Shown here piece by piece: positions 1-8,671 of a DNA stretch of 57,923 bases. The stretch comes from Microbacterium sp. (GTDB lineage Bacteria; Actinomycetota; Actinomycetes; Actinomycetales; Microbacteriaceae): the NCBI RefSeq assembly GCF_011620715.1, contig NZ_WOYP01000123.1, forward strand, positions 1 to 57,923, given 5' to 3'. A model generated the notes under the pieces. The model saw only the letters and a list, made by a program, of their open reading frames with translations, was not told the DNA's origin and did no database searches. Each line of letters starts with the position of its first letter. Position 1 is the first letter of the stretch. The translations under genes and the position numbers were made by a program.

Positions 1-204
1 CTCCTTGGGCCACGTGATCCCCGCCCAGCCGGCATCGAACTTCTTCGCCTGCCACGCTCGGGACGTCGCCAGGTACTCGGCATCGTCATCACGCTCGGAG
101 AAGAGGCTTCCTTCGTCATCGCGCCGCGGCGCCGCGTTGGCCTCTAGCCACTCACGCACCTCGCGGCGGAATTGAGCTTCTTCGGGGGAATCTTGAAAGT
201 CCAC
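1..204 (-). CDS. Acyl-CoA dehydrogenase, N-terminal 68 residues (cut by left edge)
   Basis: The first 68 codons of an acyl-CoA dehydrogenase, which would introduce the alpha,beta double bond into an acyl-CoA and pass electrons to ETF. The visible part begins VDFQDSPEEAQFRREVREWL and reaches GWAGITWPKE, the usual N-terminal helical domain and the W-P-K-E turn of the family. The GTG start at 204 is chosen because it follows an AGAGG Shine-Dalgarno, and the in-frame ATG two bases earlier (206) leads to an early stop. A promoter lies about 40-75 bases upstream. The catalytic base and FAD contacts are outside the window. Confidence 0.85.
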   Translation of the reverse strand, partial: MDFQDSPEEAQFRREVREWLEANAAPRRDDEGSLFSERDDDAEYLATSRAWQAKKFDAGWAGITWPKE

Positions 205-252
205 ATTGACCTCTGCAATCACCAATCGGCAAAACTAACCGGCTGGTTCACC

Positions 253-281
253 AGGCTAGCGACAGCTCCCGGGGGTGTCAA
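253..281 (-). promoter_or_regulatory. Sigma-70-type promoter for the left-edge acyl-CoA dehydrogenase
   Basis: On the minus strand a perfect TTGACA (-35, 281 to 276) is followed by exactly 17 bases and TAGCCT (-10, 258 to 253). Transcription would start near 246, giving an untranslated leader of about 42 bases before the GTG at 204. This makes the acyl-CoA dehydrogenase a separate unit from the thiolase upstream. Confidence 0.6.
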
Positions 282-323
282 TGGGGGTCGCCAACTTATC
301 GAACCAGTACCGACGCAGAACGA

Positions 324-355
324 CTGTTGAGGTGGATGCTCATCGACCTCAACAG
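324..355 (-). terminator. Hairpin just after the thiolase gene
   Basis: CTGTTGAGGT (324-333) and ACCTCAACAG (346-355) are exact inverted copies. Inside them GATG and CATC can add four more pairs after one mismatch. The hairpin sits 14 bases past the stop of the thiolase on the minus strand. There is no strong U-tract, so it may be a terminator or an mRNA 3'-end stabiliser. Confidence 0.5.
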
Positions 356-368
356 CCGTTCGTCTCGC

Positions 369-1595
369 TCAGGAAAGGCGCTCGATCACCATGGCCATGC
401 CCATGCCGCCGGCCACGCACATCGACTCGACGCCGAACTGCTTGTCGTGCCACTGCAGGGAGTTGATCAGGGTCGTCGTGATGCGTGCCCCGGTCATGCC
501 GAACGGATGCCCGACGGCGATCGCGCCGCCGTTCACGTTGAGCTTGTCGACCGGGATGCCGAGGCGCTGAGCGGAGCCGAGGGCCTGCACGGCGAATGCC
601 TCATTGATCTCGAACAGGTCGATGTCGTCCAGCGACAACCCCGCGTTGCGCAACGCGGCCGGAATCGCGTCGACGGGCGCAAGTCCCATGATCTCGGGTG
701 ACATCGCCGTCACCGACGTGGACACGATCCGGGCGAGCGGAGTCAGGCCCAGCTCCTTCGCCTTGACATCGCTCATCACGACGACGGCTGCCGCGCCGTC
801 GTTGAGCGCGCAGGCATTGGCCGCGGTGACGGTCCCGTCAGGACGGAACACGGGCTGCAGCTGGCTGACGCCCTCCAGGGTGACACCCGGCCGTGGACCG
901 TCGTCCCGAGAGACAACCGTTCCATCGGGGAGAGTCGTCGGGGTGATCTCGCGAGCCCAGAAACCCGACGCGATCTGCGCTTCTGCCAGATTCTGGCTGC
1001 GCACGGCAAAGATGTCCTGCTCTTCGCGCGACATCCCCAGCAGCTGCTGGACGTTCTCTGCCGTCTGACCCATCGCGATGTACGCATCGGGAAGCTCGCC
1101 GTCCTCGCGGGGGTCCCGCCACACCGGGGCACCGGCCCCGCTGCGCGCGGTTGTGCGCGCTTGCGCGTCGGCGAAGATCGGATTGGTCAGGTCCTGTCCG
1201 GGAATGAAGTCGGATGTTCCTTTGAAGAAGCGGCTCACTGCCTCTACACCCGCGGAAATGTACGCATCACCCTCACCTGCGCGAATCGCGTGGAATGCCA
1301 TTCGAGTGGTCTGGAGAGACGAAGCGCAGTACCTCGTCACCGTGGTGCCGGGAAGGTGGTCGTAGCCCAGCATCACGGCCACGGTGCGGCCGAGGTTTGA
1401 CCCCTGCTCGCCCCCGGGCAGTCCGCACCCGAGCATCAGATCCGTGATGTCCTTCGGGTCCAACTCCGGCACTTTGTCCAATGCTGCACGAACCATCTGG
1501 ACCGCGAGGTCGTCGGGACGCATCTCCTTGAGCGATCCCTTGCCTGCGCGTCCAATGGGTGAACGGGCTGTCGAAACGATTACTGCCTCGGGCAT
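369..1595 (-). CDS. Acetyl-CoA acetyltransferase (thiolase II family)
   Basis: A 408-residue thiolase that would cleave a 3-ketoacyl-CoA with free CoA as the last beta-oxidation step. All catalytic elements are visible: nucleophile Cys90 in TRYCASSLQT, the NVNGGAIAVGHPFGMTGAR block with the active-site His near 363, and the second Cys (about 393) in CVAGGMGMA. Length is normal for FadA-type enzymes. The ATG start has an AGGTG ribosome site. It ends the large minus-strand island and is followed by a hairpin. It is a degradative thiolase by context; the exact chain length is unknown. Confidence 0.92.
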   Translation of the reverse strand: MPEAVIVSTARSPIGRAGKGSLKEMRPDDLAVQMVRAALDKVPELDPKDITDLMLGCGLPGGEQGSNLGRTVAVMLGYDHLPGTTVTRYCASSLQTTRMAFHAIRAGEGDAYISAGVEAVSRFFKGTSDFIPGQDLTNPIFADAQARTTARSGAGAPVWRDPREDGELPDAYIAMGQTAENVQQLLGMSREEQDIFAVRSQNLAEAQIASGFWAREITPTTLPDGTVVSRDDGPRPGVTLEGVSQLQPVFRPDGTVTAANACALNDGAAAVVVMSDVKAKELGLTPLARIVSTSVTAMSPEIMGLAPVDAIPAALRNAGLSLDDIDLFEINEAFAVQALGSAQRLGIPVDKLNVNGGAIAVGHPFGMTGARITTTLINSLQWHDKQFGVESMCVAGGMGMAMVIERLS

Positions 1596-1684
1596 TTCTC
1601 ACACCTGATCTTCTGTTGACGTATGGCCTGGGCGGCCTCCCCGTCAGCGTATGAGACGCGAACTGGTTGTGACAACCCCTCGCC

Positions 1685-2662
1685 TCACTCGGCAAGCGCC
1701 GCCCAGGTACCGAACAGTGACGCCGCCGAGTCCGCGCCCACAGTGACGGGCGCGACAACCGGCTCGTCGACTCCTGCTTCGCGAAGGCGATCGAGACCGG
1801 CTTTCACCTCGTCCGCACTTCCGATCAGAGCGACCGCCTCGATGAGGCTTGCGCTGACAGCGCGCGCTGCATCCCGCCCGCTCCGCCGAGCCGCCCGCAC
1901 CGCCTCGACATCGTCGGCGTAGCCGTCTTCCGCGAGCAGATCTCCGTACGCCGAAAGCTGGAGATATGACGAAAGCTGGCTGGCGACCTCACGGTATGCG
2001 TCTTCACGCTCCTGCGGTCCGTCCACGACGCAGACGGGCACGTACGCGGCTGTCGTGAAGTGCCGTTCACCTGTTCCAGCGGCAGCGACCTCGCAGAGCC
2101 GCGCCGCACGCTGCGAGGTCACCCAGTTGAGGAGCATCCCGTCGGCGACGCGCGCCGCCACGGTCACCATTCTCTCGCGCAGAGCCCCCACGAACAGCTC
2201 GGGCGGCGTCTGCACGTGCTGACCGCGCAACTGGAGAACCAGCGGTTCCCCAGTCGCGCCGCGGTGATGCAGGGTTGCGCTGTGCAACGCATCGCGGATC
2301 GCCACGACGGCCTCCCCGACAGCTTCAGGTGTCGACGACCCGCGCCATCCGAACTGGCTCTCCGCCGTTTCTCGGTGACCGGCTCCCAGACCGACCGCAA
2401 TCCGGCCCGGTGCGCATTCCGTCAGTGCAGCAGTCGCCATCTCGAGTGCAGGCAGTGGTCGCGACGGCAAAGGCACCACTCCCAAGCCGACACCGATCGA
2501 TCGCGTCTGGGTCGCGAGCACAGCCGCGGATACAAAGGAATCACGACCGGATATCTCCGGCAACCAGATTCGGTCGTACCCCAAACCCTCAACGAGCTTC
2601 GCCTGCTCGATCAGTTGAGCCAAAGGCGCCCGAGCGATGAGGGCCGTCCCGATTCGCGCCAC
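1685..2662 (-). CDS. LLM-class flavin/F420-dependent oxidoreductase
   Basis: A 325-residue luciferase-like (TIM-barrel) oxidoreductase. Family signs are the N-terminal beta strand with LVEGLGYDRIWLPEISGRD, the GVGLGVVPLPSRPLPALEMA stretch, the glycine-rich GRIAVGLGAGHRETAE and the C-terminal LIGSADEVKAGLDRLREAG. Members use FMNH2 with O2 (monooxygenases) or F420H2 as hydride donor. The N-terminal half looks like the actinobacterial F420-type, and a Ddn-like protein and cofE occur in this window, but the cofactor is not proven. It starts with GTG 15 bases after the stop of a desulforedoxin-like gene, so the two are probably co-transcribed. The substrate is presumably an intermediate of the surrounding CoA pathway or its precursor. 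Confidence 0.85.
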   Translation of the reverse strand: MARIGTALIARAPLAQLIEQAKLVEGLGYDRIWLPEISGRDSFVSAAVLATQTRSIGVGLGVVPLPSRPLPALEMATAALTECAPGRIAVGLGAGHRETAESQFGWRGSSTPEAVGEAVVAIRDALHSATLHHRGATGEPLVLQLRGQHVQTPPELFVGALRERMVTVAARVADGMLLNWVTSQRAARLCEVAAAGTGERHFTTAAYVPVCVVDGPQEREDAYREVASQLSSYLQLSAYGDLLAEDGYADDVEAVRAARRSGRDAARAVSASLIEAVALIGSADEVKAGLDRLREAGVDEPVVAPVTVGADSAASLFGTWAALAE

Positions 2663-2677
2663 GATGCGCGTCTCAGA

Positions 2678-2821
2678 CTAATCCGAAGAAGCGAGTTGCT
2701 TCGGCTCCTCGATGGTGATCGGCGCCCCATGGCACTGGGGGTCCGCCTCACCGCCGGGCTTCGTGATGAGCACCTGCGTGCCGCATGTCTCGCACGTGTA
2801 CCGCTTTCCGACCTTCAGCAT
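2678..2821 (-). CDS. 47-residue desulforedoxin-like protein, Cys3His ligand set
   Basis: A tiny protein, MLKVGKRYTCETCG at the start, with Cys10, Cys13, Cys30 and His31. The pattern C-x2-C-x16-C-H followed by G-A-P-I matches the desulforedoxin/desulfoferrodoxin N-terminal knuckle (normally C-x2-C-x15-C-C-G), with His in place of the fourth Cys. It has an AGAGGACA ribosome site and lies between another desulforedoxin-like gene and the LLM oxidoreductase, all on one strand. It could bind iron for electron transfer or zinc as a structural module. Assignment to the fold is by pattern only. Confidence 0.7.
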   Translation of the reverse strand: MLKVGKRYTCETCGTQVLITKPGGEADPQCHGAPITIEEPKQLASSD

Positions 2822-2870
2822 CGCTCTTTGTCCTCTTGTAGTTCCAGGAAATCAGAAGAAATAGGGGATC

Positions 2871-2984
2871 CTACTTCAGTACCATCTCGACGTCGTCGCA
2901 CAGCAGTGTGCCGTCGCCGCCCTTGGTAACGACCAGTTCAGCGCCACATACTTCGCACTTCATTCGCTTACCCGCTTGGTTCAT
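2871..2984 (-). CDS. 37-residue desulforedoxin-like protein, Cys3Asp ligand set
   Basis: MNQAGKRMKCEVCGAELVV begins a 37-residue protein with Cys10, Cys13, Cys29 and Asp30. The spacing C-x2-C-x15-C-x0-D equals that of desulforedoxin exactly, with the last Cys replaced by Asp; GDGTLLC and the following E-M-V also fit the family. The full length equals a free desulforedoxin (about 37 residues). The start at 2984 is preceded by AGAAG; an ATG further upstream stops after four codons. It is a paralogue of the next gene downstream. Function unknown; probably a small redox or metal protein serving the LLM enzyme or the amidohydrolase. Confidence 0.7.
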   Translation of the reverse strand: MNQAGKRMKCEVCGAELVVTKGGDGTLLCDDVEMVLK

Positions 2985-3058
2985 GGTCTTCTTTACCTGC
3001 CCTTCATGCCGGTGACCATTTGACGCTTCATTGTTGCACATCGCAACCCGTGATGTAG

Positions 3059-4504
3059 CTACTCAGCGGGGTCCTCACCACCCCAGATTGCCCGCCCGCC
3101 CACGAAGGTCCCGAGCACTTCGCACTCCTCGGACAGCAGTCGAGGGTCCTCGCTGAGCACGACGAGGTCGGCGCTCAGGTGCAGGTCAGGCCACGCTGCA
3201 CCGCGCCCGCGACCACGATCGAGCGCCGGACCATCGACCTGAGCCCTGTCGGTGACAAGAGCAAGAGCCTCGTCCGGCGCCACCCGCTCATGCCGGCTCA
3301 ACGGCTCACCCTCACCGCTGCGCGGACGGCGGTGTACCGCGTCTGCCATGGTGCTGAGCGGTGTTGCCGCGGTGACGGGGCGATCGCTTGCGGCGGCGAG
3401 AGGGATACCGTGCGCCAGCACGCTGCGCACCGGGTAGAGCCAATCCTGTTCGACCGGACTCAGCGACTCACGGTACTTCTGTCCGCGCTCTGACAGAAAG
3501 GCGGGATTGGTCGTCACAGCGATTCCCGCGTCACGGATGCGCTCAAGATGGCCAGGCAGCGGAAGGCCGAGGTGCTCGATGCGGTCACGCCCCCACGCGG
3601 GAGGACCGCATTCGCTGATCGCTGTCAGCGCAGCTTCGATCTCGTCGGGCTCGGTGGCGTGGATCGCGACCGGCCAGCCGCATCCACGCACGTGTCGCAC
3701 GCGTTCGGCGATCCCGTCAGCGGGCGCGGCGACTTTTGCGCCGAGCACCCGCACTCCGTCGTCGCTCGCCGAATCGCCCCTGAGTCCGCCTGTCGACGAC
3801 ACCTGATCAAAGGCGACAAGAGCGTTGACGCGTTGACGCACCACGCCACGACGTACCCAGTCGCGAAGGTGCTGGATATCGTCCCACGTGTTGGTCGCCG
3901 TCGCGTCCGTCACGCTTGTCACGCCGGCGGCCGCCAACTCACGGGAAAGGTCAGCCAGGGCGGACTCGAGCGTTCCCTCCGGCTGACGCGGCATGTCACG
4001 GAGGAAAGCTGCGTCCGCGCGAACCACCTCGTCGAGCGGAACCGGCGTCTGAGCGGAACGCGCCAGAACCCGCCTGGCGGCCGAATTGAGGATGACGAGC
4101 TTCCCGGTCCGATGATGCAGTGCGCACGGCCGACTCGCGGTGACCGAATCGATTTCGGCGACCGTAGGTGCGCGGCGCTCCTGGAGAGTGCTCTCATCCC
4201 ACCCCCAGCCTCGAATCCAGCGGCCCTCGAGGTCCCCCGCCCCGGTGCGCAAGGATTCGAGGAGTGCGGGCACCGTGCTTACGGCGCTCAGATCAACCGA
4301 AAGTCTTGCCGCAGCCGCTGCACGCAGGTGCAGATGAGAGTCATGGAACCCGGGCAGGACCACCGATTCAACGGCATCCCGCCCGGGTTCCATCAACGCT
4401 CGGATCTGTTGGATCCGTCCGCCGATGACAGTGAGTTCGGCTGGAGCTTGGCGAAACCAGCCTCCACGTCGATGATGCAGTGGGGCGGCTTCAGCCCGCC
4501 ACAT
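3059..4504 (-). CDS. Amidohydrolase family protein (YtcJ-like, Amidohydro_3)
   Basis: A 481-residue metal-dependent hydrolase. Visible motifs are the H-x-H metal pair in LPGFHDSHLHLRAA near residues 51-57, the His in VAIHATEPDEIEAA, the His in RIEHLGLPLPGHLE and the metal Asp in AAASDRPVTAATPL. The N-terminal 50 residues form the usual beta-sandwich half. The family acts on amides, carbamates or cyclic amidines/lactams. The gene overlaps the end of the CoA-ligase gene by 14 bases. Hydrolysis of an amide or lactam before CoA activation is a reasonable guess, not shown. Confidence 0.85.
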   Translation of the reverse strand: MWRAEAAPLHHRRGGWFRQAPAELTVIGGRIQQIRALMEPGRDAVESVVLPGFHDSHLHLRAAAAARLSVDLSAVSTVPALLESLRTGAGDLEGRWIRGWGWDESTLQERRAPTVAEIDSVTASRPCALHHRTGKLVILNSAARRVLARSAQTPVPLDEVVRADAAFLRDMPRQPEGTLESALADLSRELAAAGVTSVTDATATNTWDDIQHLRDWVRRGVVRQRVNALVAFDQVSSTGGLRGDSASDDGVRVLGAKVAAPADGIAERVRHVRGCGWPVAIHATEPDEIEAALTAISECGPPAWGRDRIEHLGLPLPGHLERIRDAGIAVTTNPAFLSERGQKYRESLSPVEQDWLYPVRSVLAHGIPLAAASDRPVTAATPLSTMADAVHRRPRSGEGEPLSRHERVAPDEALALVTDRAQVDGPALDRGRGRGAAWPDLHLSADLVVLSEDPRLLSEECEVLGTFVGGRAIWGGEDPAE

Positions 4505-6038
4505 CTGCCATCTGTGTGGGACCGAACTCCTTGCTCAGCTGTCGACGAAGGACCTTGCCCGTCGCGGTGCGTGGGAAGTCCTCAACGACATAGATGCGGT
4601 CGGGCCGCTTGGCTCCGGACAGAGACTCCTTGCACATCTCGATGAGATCCGCCTCGGTCACCGTGGCACCCTCCACCAGACGAACCGCCGCCTCCACGCG
4701 CTCACCCCAGTGATCGTCGACCACTGCAAATGCCGTCGCTTCTTCGACTTCGTGGTGGCGCTCCAGCACTTCCTCGATCTCGTTGGGCGAGATGTTCTCG
4801 CCACCGCGAATGATCAGGTCACTGGCCCGGCCGGTGAGAAACAGGTAGCCGTCCTCATCGAGGTGGCCCAGGTCACCCGTGTGAACCCAGTGCTCGGAGT
4901 CCAGAAGGACCCTCGCTCCGCCACCTTTGCCCCAGTAGCCGGCCATCGCGCGGTCAGTGCGCAGATACACTTCTCCGGTCACATTGGGAGCTGCCTGGTT
5001 CCCGTCCTCATCGATGATGCGAATCTCGACATCGGGCAGCGGCCGGCCCACCGAACTCAACCGGCGCCGCTTCAGTTCGATCTCCTCCGGCGTTCCTTCG
5101 AGGCGGTGATCCTCGGCGCCGAGCACTGCCACAGTGGAGTTGGTCTCGGTCTGTCCGTAGGCGCAGGAGAACGCGATGCTCTTCGGGAAACGCTCGAGCA
5201 TCGCCTCACGAACAGCGGGCGGCATCGGCGCGGCGCCGTAGGTCACCATCTCCAGGCTGGACAGATCGTACTGATCGAAGTCCGGGTGCCGAAGCACCAA
5301 CGACACCATGGACGGCACCAGGAACGCGTGAGTGATCTTGCGCTTCTGCACGGTCTCGAGCCACTTACCGGGCTCGAAGTCGATCAGGTAGGTCTCACGT
5401 CCGGAGAACAGCGACACCGTCATGGCGGTCAAACCGGCAACGTGGTACAGCGGCGCGGCCAGTGCCACCCTGCCGTGGAACTCGCCGTCGGCCGCCTCAC
5501 CCTGGCCCATCACGTACTGAGTGAACCCGCCGTGAGTAAGCAGCACGCCCTTCGGCAGCGACGTGGTGCCACTCGTGTAGAGCATGATGGCCACGTCGGT
5601 GTCCTCGACGTCGGCCGACTCGTCCTTCGGTTCGAGGTCAGCCGCTCGGGAACTCGCCTCTTCGAGAGTGAGCACCCGGTCACGACTGATCCCGGCGCTG
5701 ACGATGCTGTCGATGTAGCGGTCCTCGGTGATCACCAGCGTCACACCCGAGTCGCTCAGCAGGTGGCTCAGTTCGTTTCCGCGCGCACGATAGTTCATCG
5801 GCACGACCGTCGCACCGCACATCAATGCGCCGAAGAACGCCAGGAGTGTCCCCTCCTTGTTCGTCGCGAGCAGTCCGATGCGATCCCCCGGGTTCACCCC
5901 CAGCGACTCGAACAGCGTTGCCTGACGCGCCGAGTTATCCCGGATTTCCTGATACGTCGATTCGTGGTCTTCCCCGAAGAGCGCCGGCTCATCGGGCACG
6001 ATCATCGCGGGTATATCTACGACCATTGACAGATTCAT
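4491..6038 (-). CDS. AMP-forming acyl-CoA synthetase/ligase
   Basis: A 515-residue ANL-superfamily ligase that activates a carboxylic acid to its CoA ester through an acyl-adenylate. The P-loop YTSGTTSLPKGVLLTHGG, the A5 motif AYGQTE, the hinge and ribose-binding motif TGDLGHLDEDGYLFLTGR, GGENISPNEIEE and the C-terminal catalytic Lys in PRTATGKVLRRQL are all present. A GGAGG ribosome site precedes the ATG. It is the probable entry step of the pathway in this island. The acyl pocket cannot be read from sequence alone. Confidence 0.93.
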   Translation of the reverse strand: MNLSMVVDIPAMIVPDEPALFGEDHESTYQEIRDNSARQATLFESLGVNPGDRIGLLATNKEGTLLAFFGALMCGATVVPMNYRARGNELSHLLSDSGVTLVITEDRYIDSIVSAGISRDRVLTLEEASSRAADLEPKDESADVEDTDVAIMLYTSGTTSLPKGVLLTHGGFTQYVMGQGEAADGEFHGRVALAAPLYHVAGLTAMTVSLFSGRETYLIDFEPGKWLETVQKRKITHAFLVPSMVSLVLRHPDFDQYDLSSLEMVTYGAAPMPPAVREAMLERFPKSIAFSCAYGQTETNSTVAVLGAEDHRLEGTPEEIELKRRRLSSVGRPLPDVEIRIIDEDGNQAAPNVTGEVYLRTDRAMAGYWGKGGGARVLLDSEHWVHTGDLGHLDEDGYLFLTGRASDLIIRGGENISPNEIEEVLERHHEVEEATAFAVVDDHWGERVEAAVRLVEGATVTEADLIEMCKESLSGAKRPDRIYVVEDFPRTATGKVLRRQLSKEFGPTQMADVAG

Positions 6039-6071
6039 ACAACCTCCATTGCGCTTTACGCGGGTGAACGA

Positions 6072-7376
6072 TTAGAGCGGGTTACCAGCCGCATCCAGGT
6101 ACATCGTAGAGATGTGGCCGTCGCGGTCCGCCTGTGCGTACTGCTCGTCGCTGAACCCGAGAATCTCTTTGTAGACGTACTCGTTGTCCATGCCCAGGCC
6201 GCTGATCGGTGCCCACTTCATCTCGGGACCGCTCCACTTCCACTGGTGTCCGGGATACAGGTGAGTACCGGTTGCGTACCCGGTGTTCTCACGAAGGAAT
6301 CCGCGGGCCTTGACATGGGGATCGGCGAAGACGTCGTCTTCCAGCATGATCGGCCCCGCGGGAACGCCGACGCTCTGCAGCGCGGTGAAGACGTCCTGAC
6401 GAGTCCGCGAACGCGTCCACTCTGCGATCGCCGCGTCGATCTCGTCCTGCGCGGCGAGCCGGCCCGCCTGGGTGGAGAATCGCTCGTCGGCGGCCCACTC
6501 GGGGTCACCCATCACTCCTACCGCGCTGCGCCACTCGGCATCCGTGCGGATCGTGATGCTCACGAATCGATCCTCTTCGCTCGTCGGATACGCGCCCTGC
6601 ACGAAGTTCCGGTCGCGGTTGGTCAGCGGCGGGTTATCGTAACCATTGGCCGCGGCGTCGATGAACATCTCACCGATGTGGTTCATCTCGTTCTCGACCT
6701 GAGGGAGGACGATGAGCTCACCCTGCCCGGTCTTCTCGCGGCGGCGCAGCGCCGCCATGACTGCGAAGGCTCCGATGGATCCTGCAGCGGGGTCCATCTG
6801 GAACACGCTGGTTGTCGTCGCCGGCGCGCTTTCCGCGTAGCCGCGGACGGCGGTGACCCCCGAGAACGCCTCGAAGTGTGCGCCGAACCCCAGGTACGAG
6901 GAGTACGGAGCTCCGATGCCCGCCGGGGGCATGCGCAGCAGGATGAGCTTGGGGTTTGCCTCGTGCAGGGTCTCCCAATCAATACCCAGGTTTCCCAGCA
7001 CAGACACGTTGTTGTTCTCGACGAACACGTCCGCCGTCTTGGCCAGTTCGATGAAGATCTCGCGACCGGACTGCTGGCGAAGATCGAGCGTCATGAACTT
7101 CTTGCCACGCGCGTGCCAGTTGAACATCGCGTGCCGGTCCTGCGGGCGCTCGTCGGGCTCGCCGTCGGGGTAGGCGCGCCCCATCGTCCCCATCATCTCC
7201 ATCTGGGGAGGAGTGGGACGGACCACCATTCCGCGGGTGCTGCTCGGGAACAGCCAGGGGTTGTCGACGCGGATGACCTCCGCGCCGAGGTCGGACAACA
7301 GCATTGTGACGGTCGGACCGGACCAGACGACGGTGATGTCGAGGACGCGAAGACCCTCGAGAGGAAGATGAGCCAT
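6072..7376 (-). CDS. CaiB/BaiF (type III) CoA-transferase, catalytic-Asp subunit
   Basis: A 434-residue type III CoA-transferase. It starts MAHLPLEGLRVLDITVVWSG, the family's CoA-binding N-terminus, and has LGAEVIRVDNP and a QMDPAAGSIGAFAVM block whose Asp sits where the CoA-linked aspartyl ester forms in formyl-CoA transferase and CaiB. Ribosome site GAAGGAG. The next gene upstream encodes a second CaiB protein that lacks this Asp, so the two may form a heteromer as in benzylsuccinate CoA-transferase. It could transfer CoA between an intermediate and a carboxylic acid, or act as a 2-methylacyl-CoA racemase. Confidence 0.88.
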   Translation of the reverse strand: MAHLPLEGLRVLDITVVWSGPTVTMLLSDLGAEVIRVDNPWLFPSSTRGMVVRPTPPQMEMMGTMGRAYPDGEPDERPQDRHAMFNWHARGKKFMTLDLRQQSGREIFIELAKTADVFVENNNVSVLGNLGIDWETLHEANPKLILLRMPPAGIGAPYSSYLGFGAHFEAFSGVTAVRGYAESAPATTTSVFQMDPAAGSIGAFAVMAALRRREKTGQGELIVLPQVENEMNHIGEMFIDAAANGYDNPPLTNRDRNFVQGAYPTSEEDRFVSITIRTDAEWRSAVGVMGDPEWAADERFSTQAGRLAAQDEIDAAIAEWTRSRTRQDVFTALQSVGVPAGPIMLEDDVFADPHVKARGFLRENTGYATGTHLYPGHQWKWSGPEMKWAPISGLGMDNEYVYKEILGFSDEQYAQADRDGHISTMYLDAAGNPL

Positions 7377-7403
7377 GATACTCCTTCGTAGTAGCTCGGT
7401 CGG

Positions 7404-8570
7404 TTACAGCGAGTCGACGGGCAGGGTGGACAGAACGGCCTCAGTGTGCTCACCGAGACGGGGAGCTGCGCCGGGTTCCCAGCCGCCCTCGATGTCAAAC
7501 GGCGCGCCGGGGTGAACGACCGTCCCGATCGGATGCGTCACCTCGGTGAAGAACCCACGCTGCTTGTAGTGCGCGTCGTCGAGCACCTCGGTCGGCGTCT
7601 TGATGGCCGTGAGGGGCCACTTGTGACGTTGGGCATCCTCCATGGCCTGCTGCTTGGTGCGCGAAAGCAACCAGGGATACAGTGCCGCATCGATGGCTTC
7701 CTTGGTCTCGATCGTCGCGAACATCGCGGGGTTCTCCGCCACCTTCATGAAGTAGGCATTCAGGTCATCGTCAGCGAGCGCGGCCATCATTCGGGGCAAC
7801 CATGCCTGCGTCACCACAGTCTGGACATACCCGTCATCGGTGGGGAATGCGCCGTTGGGAAGGATGCCGCCGAGCACGTTGCCACGGCCGGTGACCTCGC
7901 CGTTGTAGGCATGAGCGAGAAGGAACGTGGTGCGCCGGTCGGACGAACTCAATCCGACCTCGAACCCCGAGATGTCGATGTGAACCGGCTCGCCCTGGCC
8001 CTCGGCCACAAGCACGGCGGCCATGGTCGCCGTCGCCGCGGTGTTGCCGGTCTGGTAGATCGACATGTATCCGCCCAGCTTGACCGGGACGTCATCCTCG
8101 GAGCCGTTTCCGGCCATCGGGCCGCCCATACCGTAGTAGATGAGCTCGGAACCCTCGTACTGCGCGTACGGGCCGTCCTGCCCGAACGGAGTGATGCTGG
8201 TCATCACGAGCTTCGGCTGAACCTTCACGAGGTCGTCGAAGCCGAGTCCCATATCGGCGAGTGCGCCGGGCTTGAGCGACTCGACGACGATGTCGGCGGT
8301 GGCGGCAAGCTTCAGAAGAGCATCGCGGGCCGACTGCTCCTCGAGGTCGAGCACGACAGATTTCTTACTCGTGTTCGTGTGCAGGAAAACGGCCGAGCCG
8401 TTCTCATCCGGAGCATTCCCGATGAACGGCACCATGCCGCGAACCGGATCGCCCGTCGGCGGCTCGATCTTGATCACCTCGGCGCCGTAATCGGCGAAGA
8501 GCCTCGTCGCATAGTCCGCAGCGATCCCGCCGCCGATCTCGAGGACCCGGATACCTTCAAAAAGCCTCAT
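7404..8570 (-). CDS. CaiB/BaiF (type III) CoA-transferase, partner lacking the catalytic Asp
   Basis: A 388-residue type III CoA-transferase family protein. It starts MRLFEGIRVLEIGGGIAADY and contains DYGAEVIKIEPP and GDPVRGM, all typical. Where the catalytic Asp should lie the sequence is GGYMSIYQTGNTAATATM, so the nucleophile appears missing. The C-terminal RTKQQAMEDAQRHKWPL and GAAPRLGEHTEAVL are the usual small-domain and tail motifs. A GAAGGAG site precedes the ATG and the gene is 27 bases from its partner. It is probably a structural or CoA-binding subunit of a heteromeric transferase. Alignment by eye could misplace the Asp. Confidence 0.85.
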   Translation of the reverse strand: MRLFEGIRVLEIGGGIAADYATRLFADYGAEVIKIEPPTGDPVRGMVPFIGNAPDENGSAVFLHTNTSKKSVVLDLEEQSARDALLKLAATADIVVESLKPGALADMGLGFDDLVKVQPKLVMTSITPFGQDGPYAQYEGSELIYYGMGGPMAGNGSEDDVPVKLGGYMSIYQTGNTAATATMAAVLVAEGQGEPVHIDISGFEVGLSSSDRRTTFLLAHAYNGEVTGRGNVLGGILPNGAFPTDDGYVQTVVTQAWLPRMMAALADDDLNAYFMKVAENPAMFATIETKEAIDAALYPWLLSRTKQQAMEDAQRHKWPLTAIKTPTEVLDDAHYKQRGFFTEVTHPIGTVVHPGAPFDIEGGWEPGAAPRLGEHTEAVLSTLPVDSL

Positions 8571-8671
8571 TGCTTCTCCTTCTCAAGCTGGTTTTCATGC
8601 GCCGGCCGAAAGGCCATGCAGTGATTGTATGGGGCCGCGGCTGAAATGCCGCGGCCCCGAGCAGACATTCG

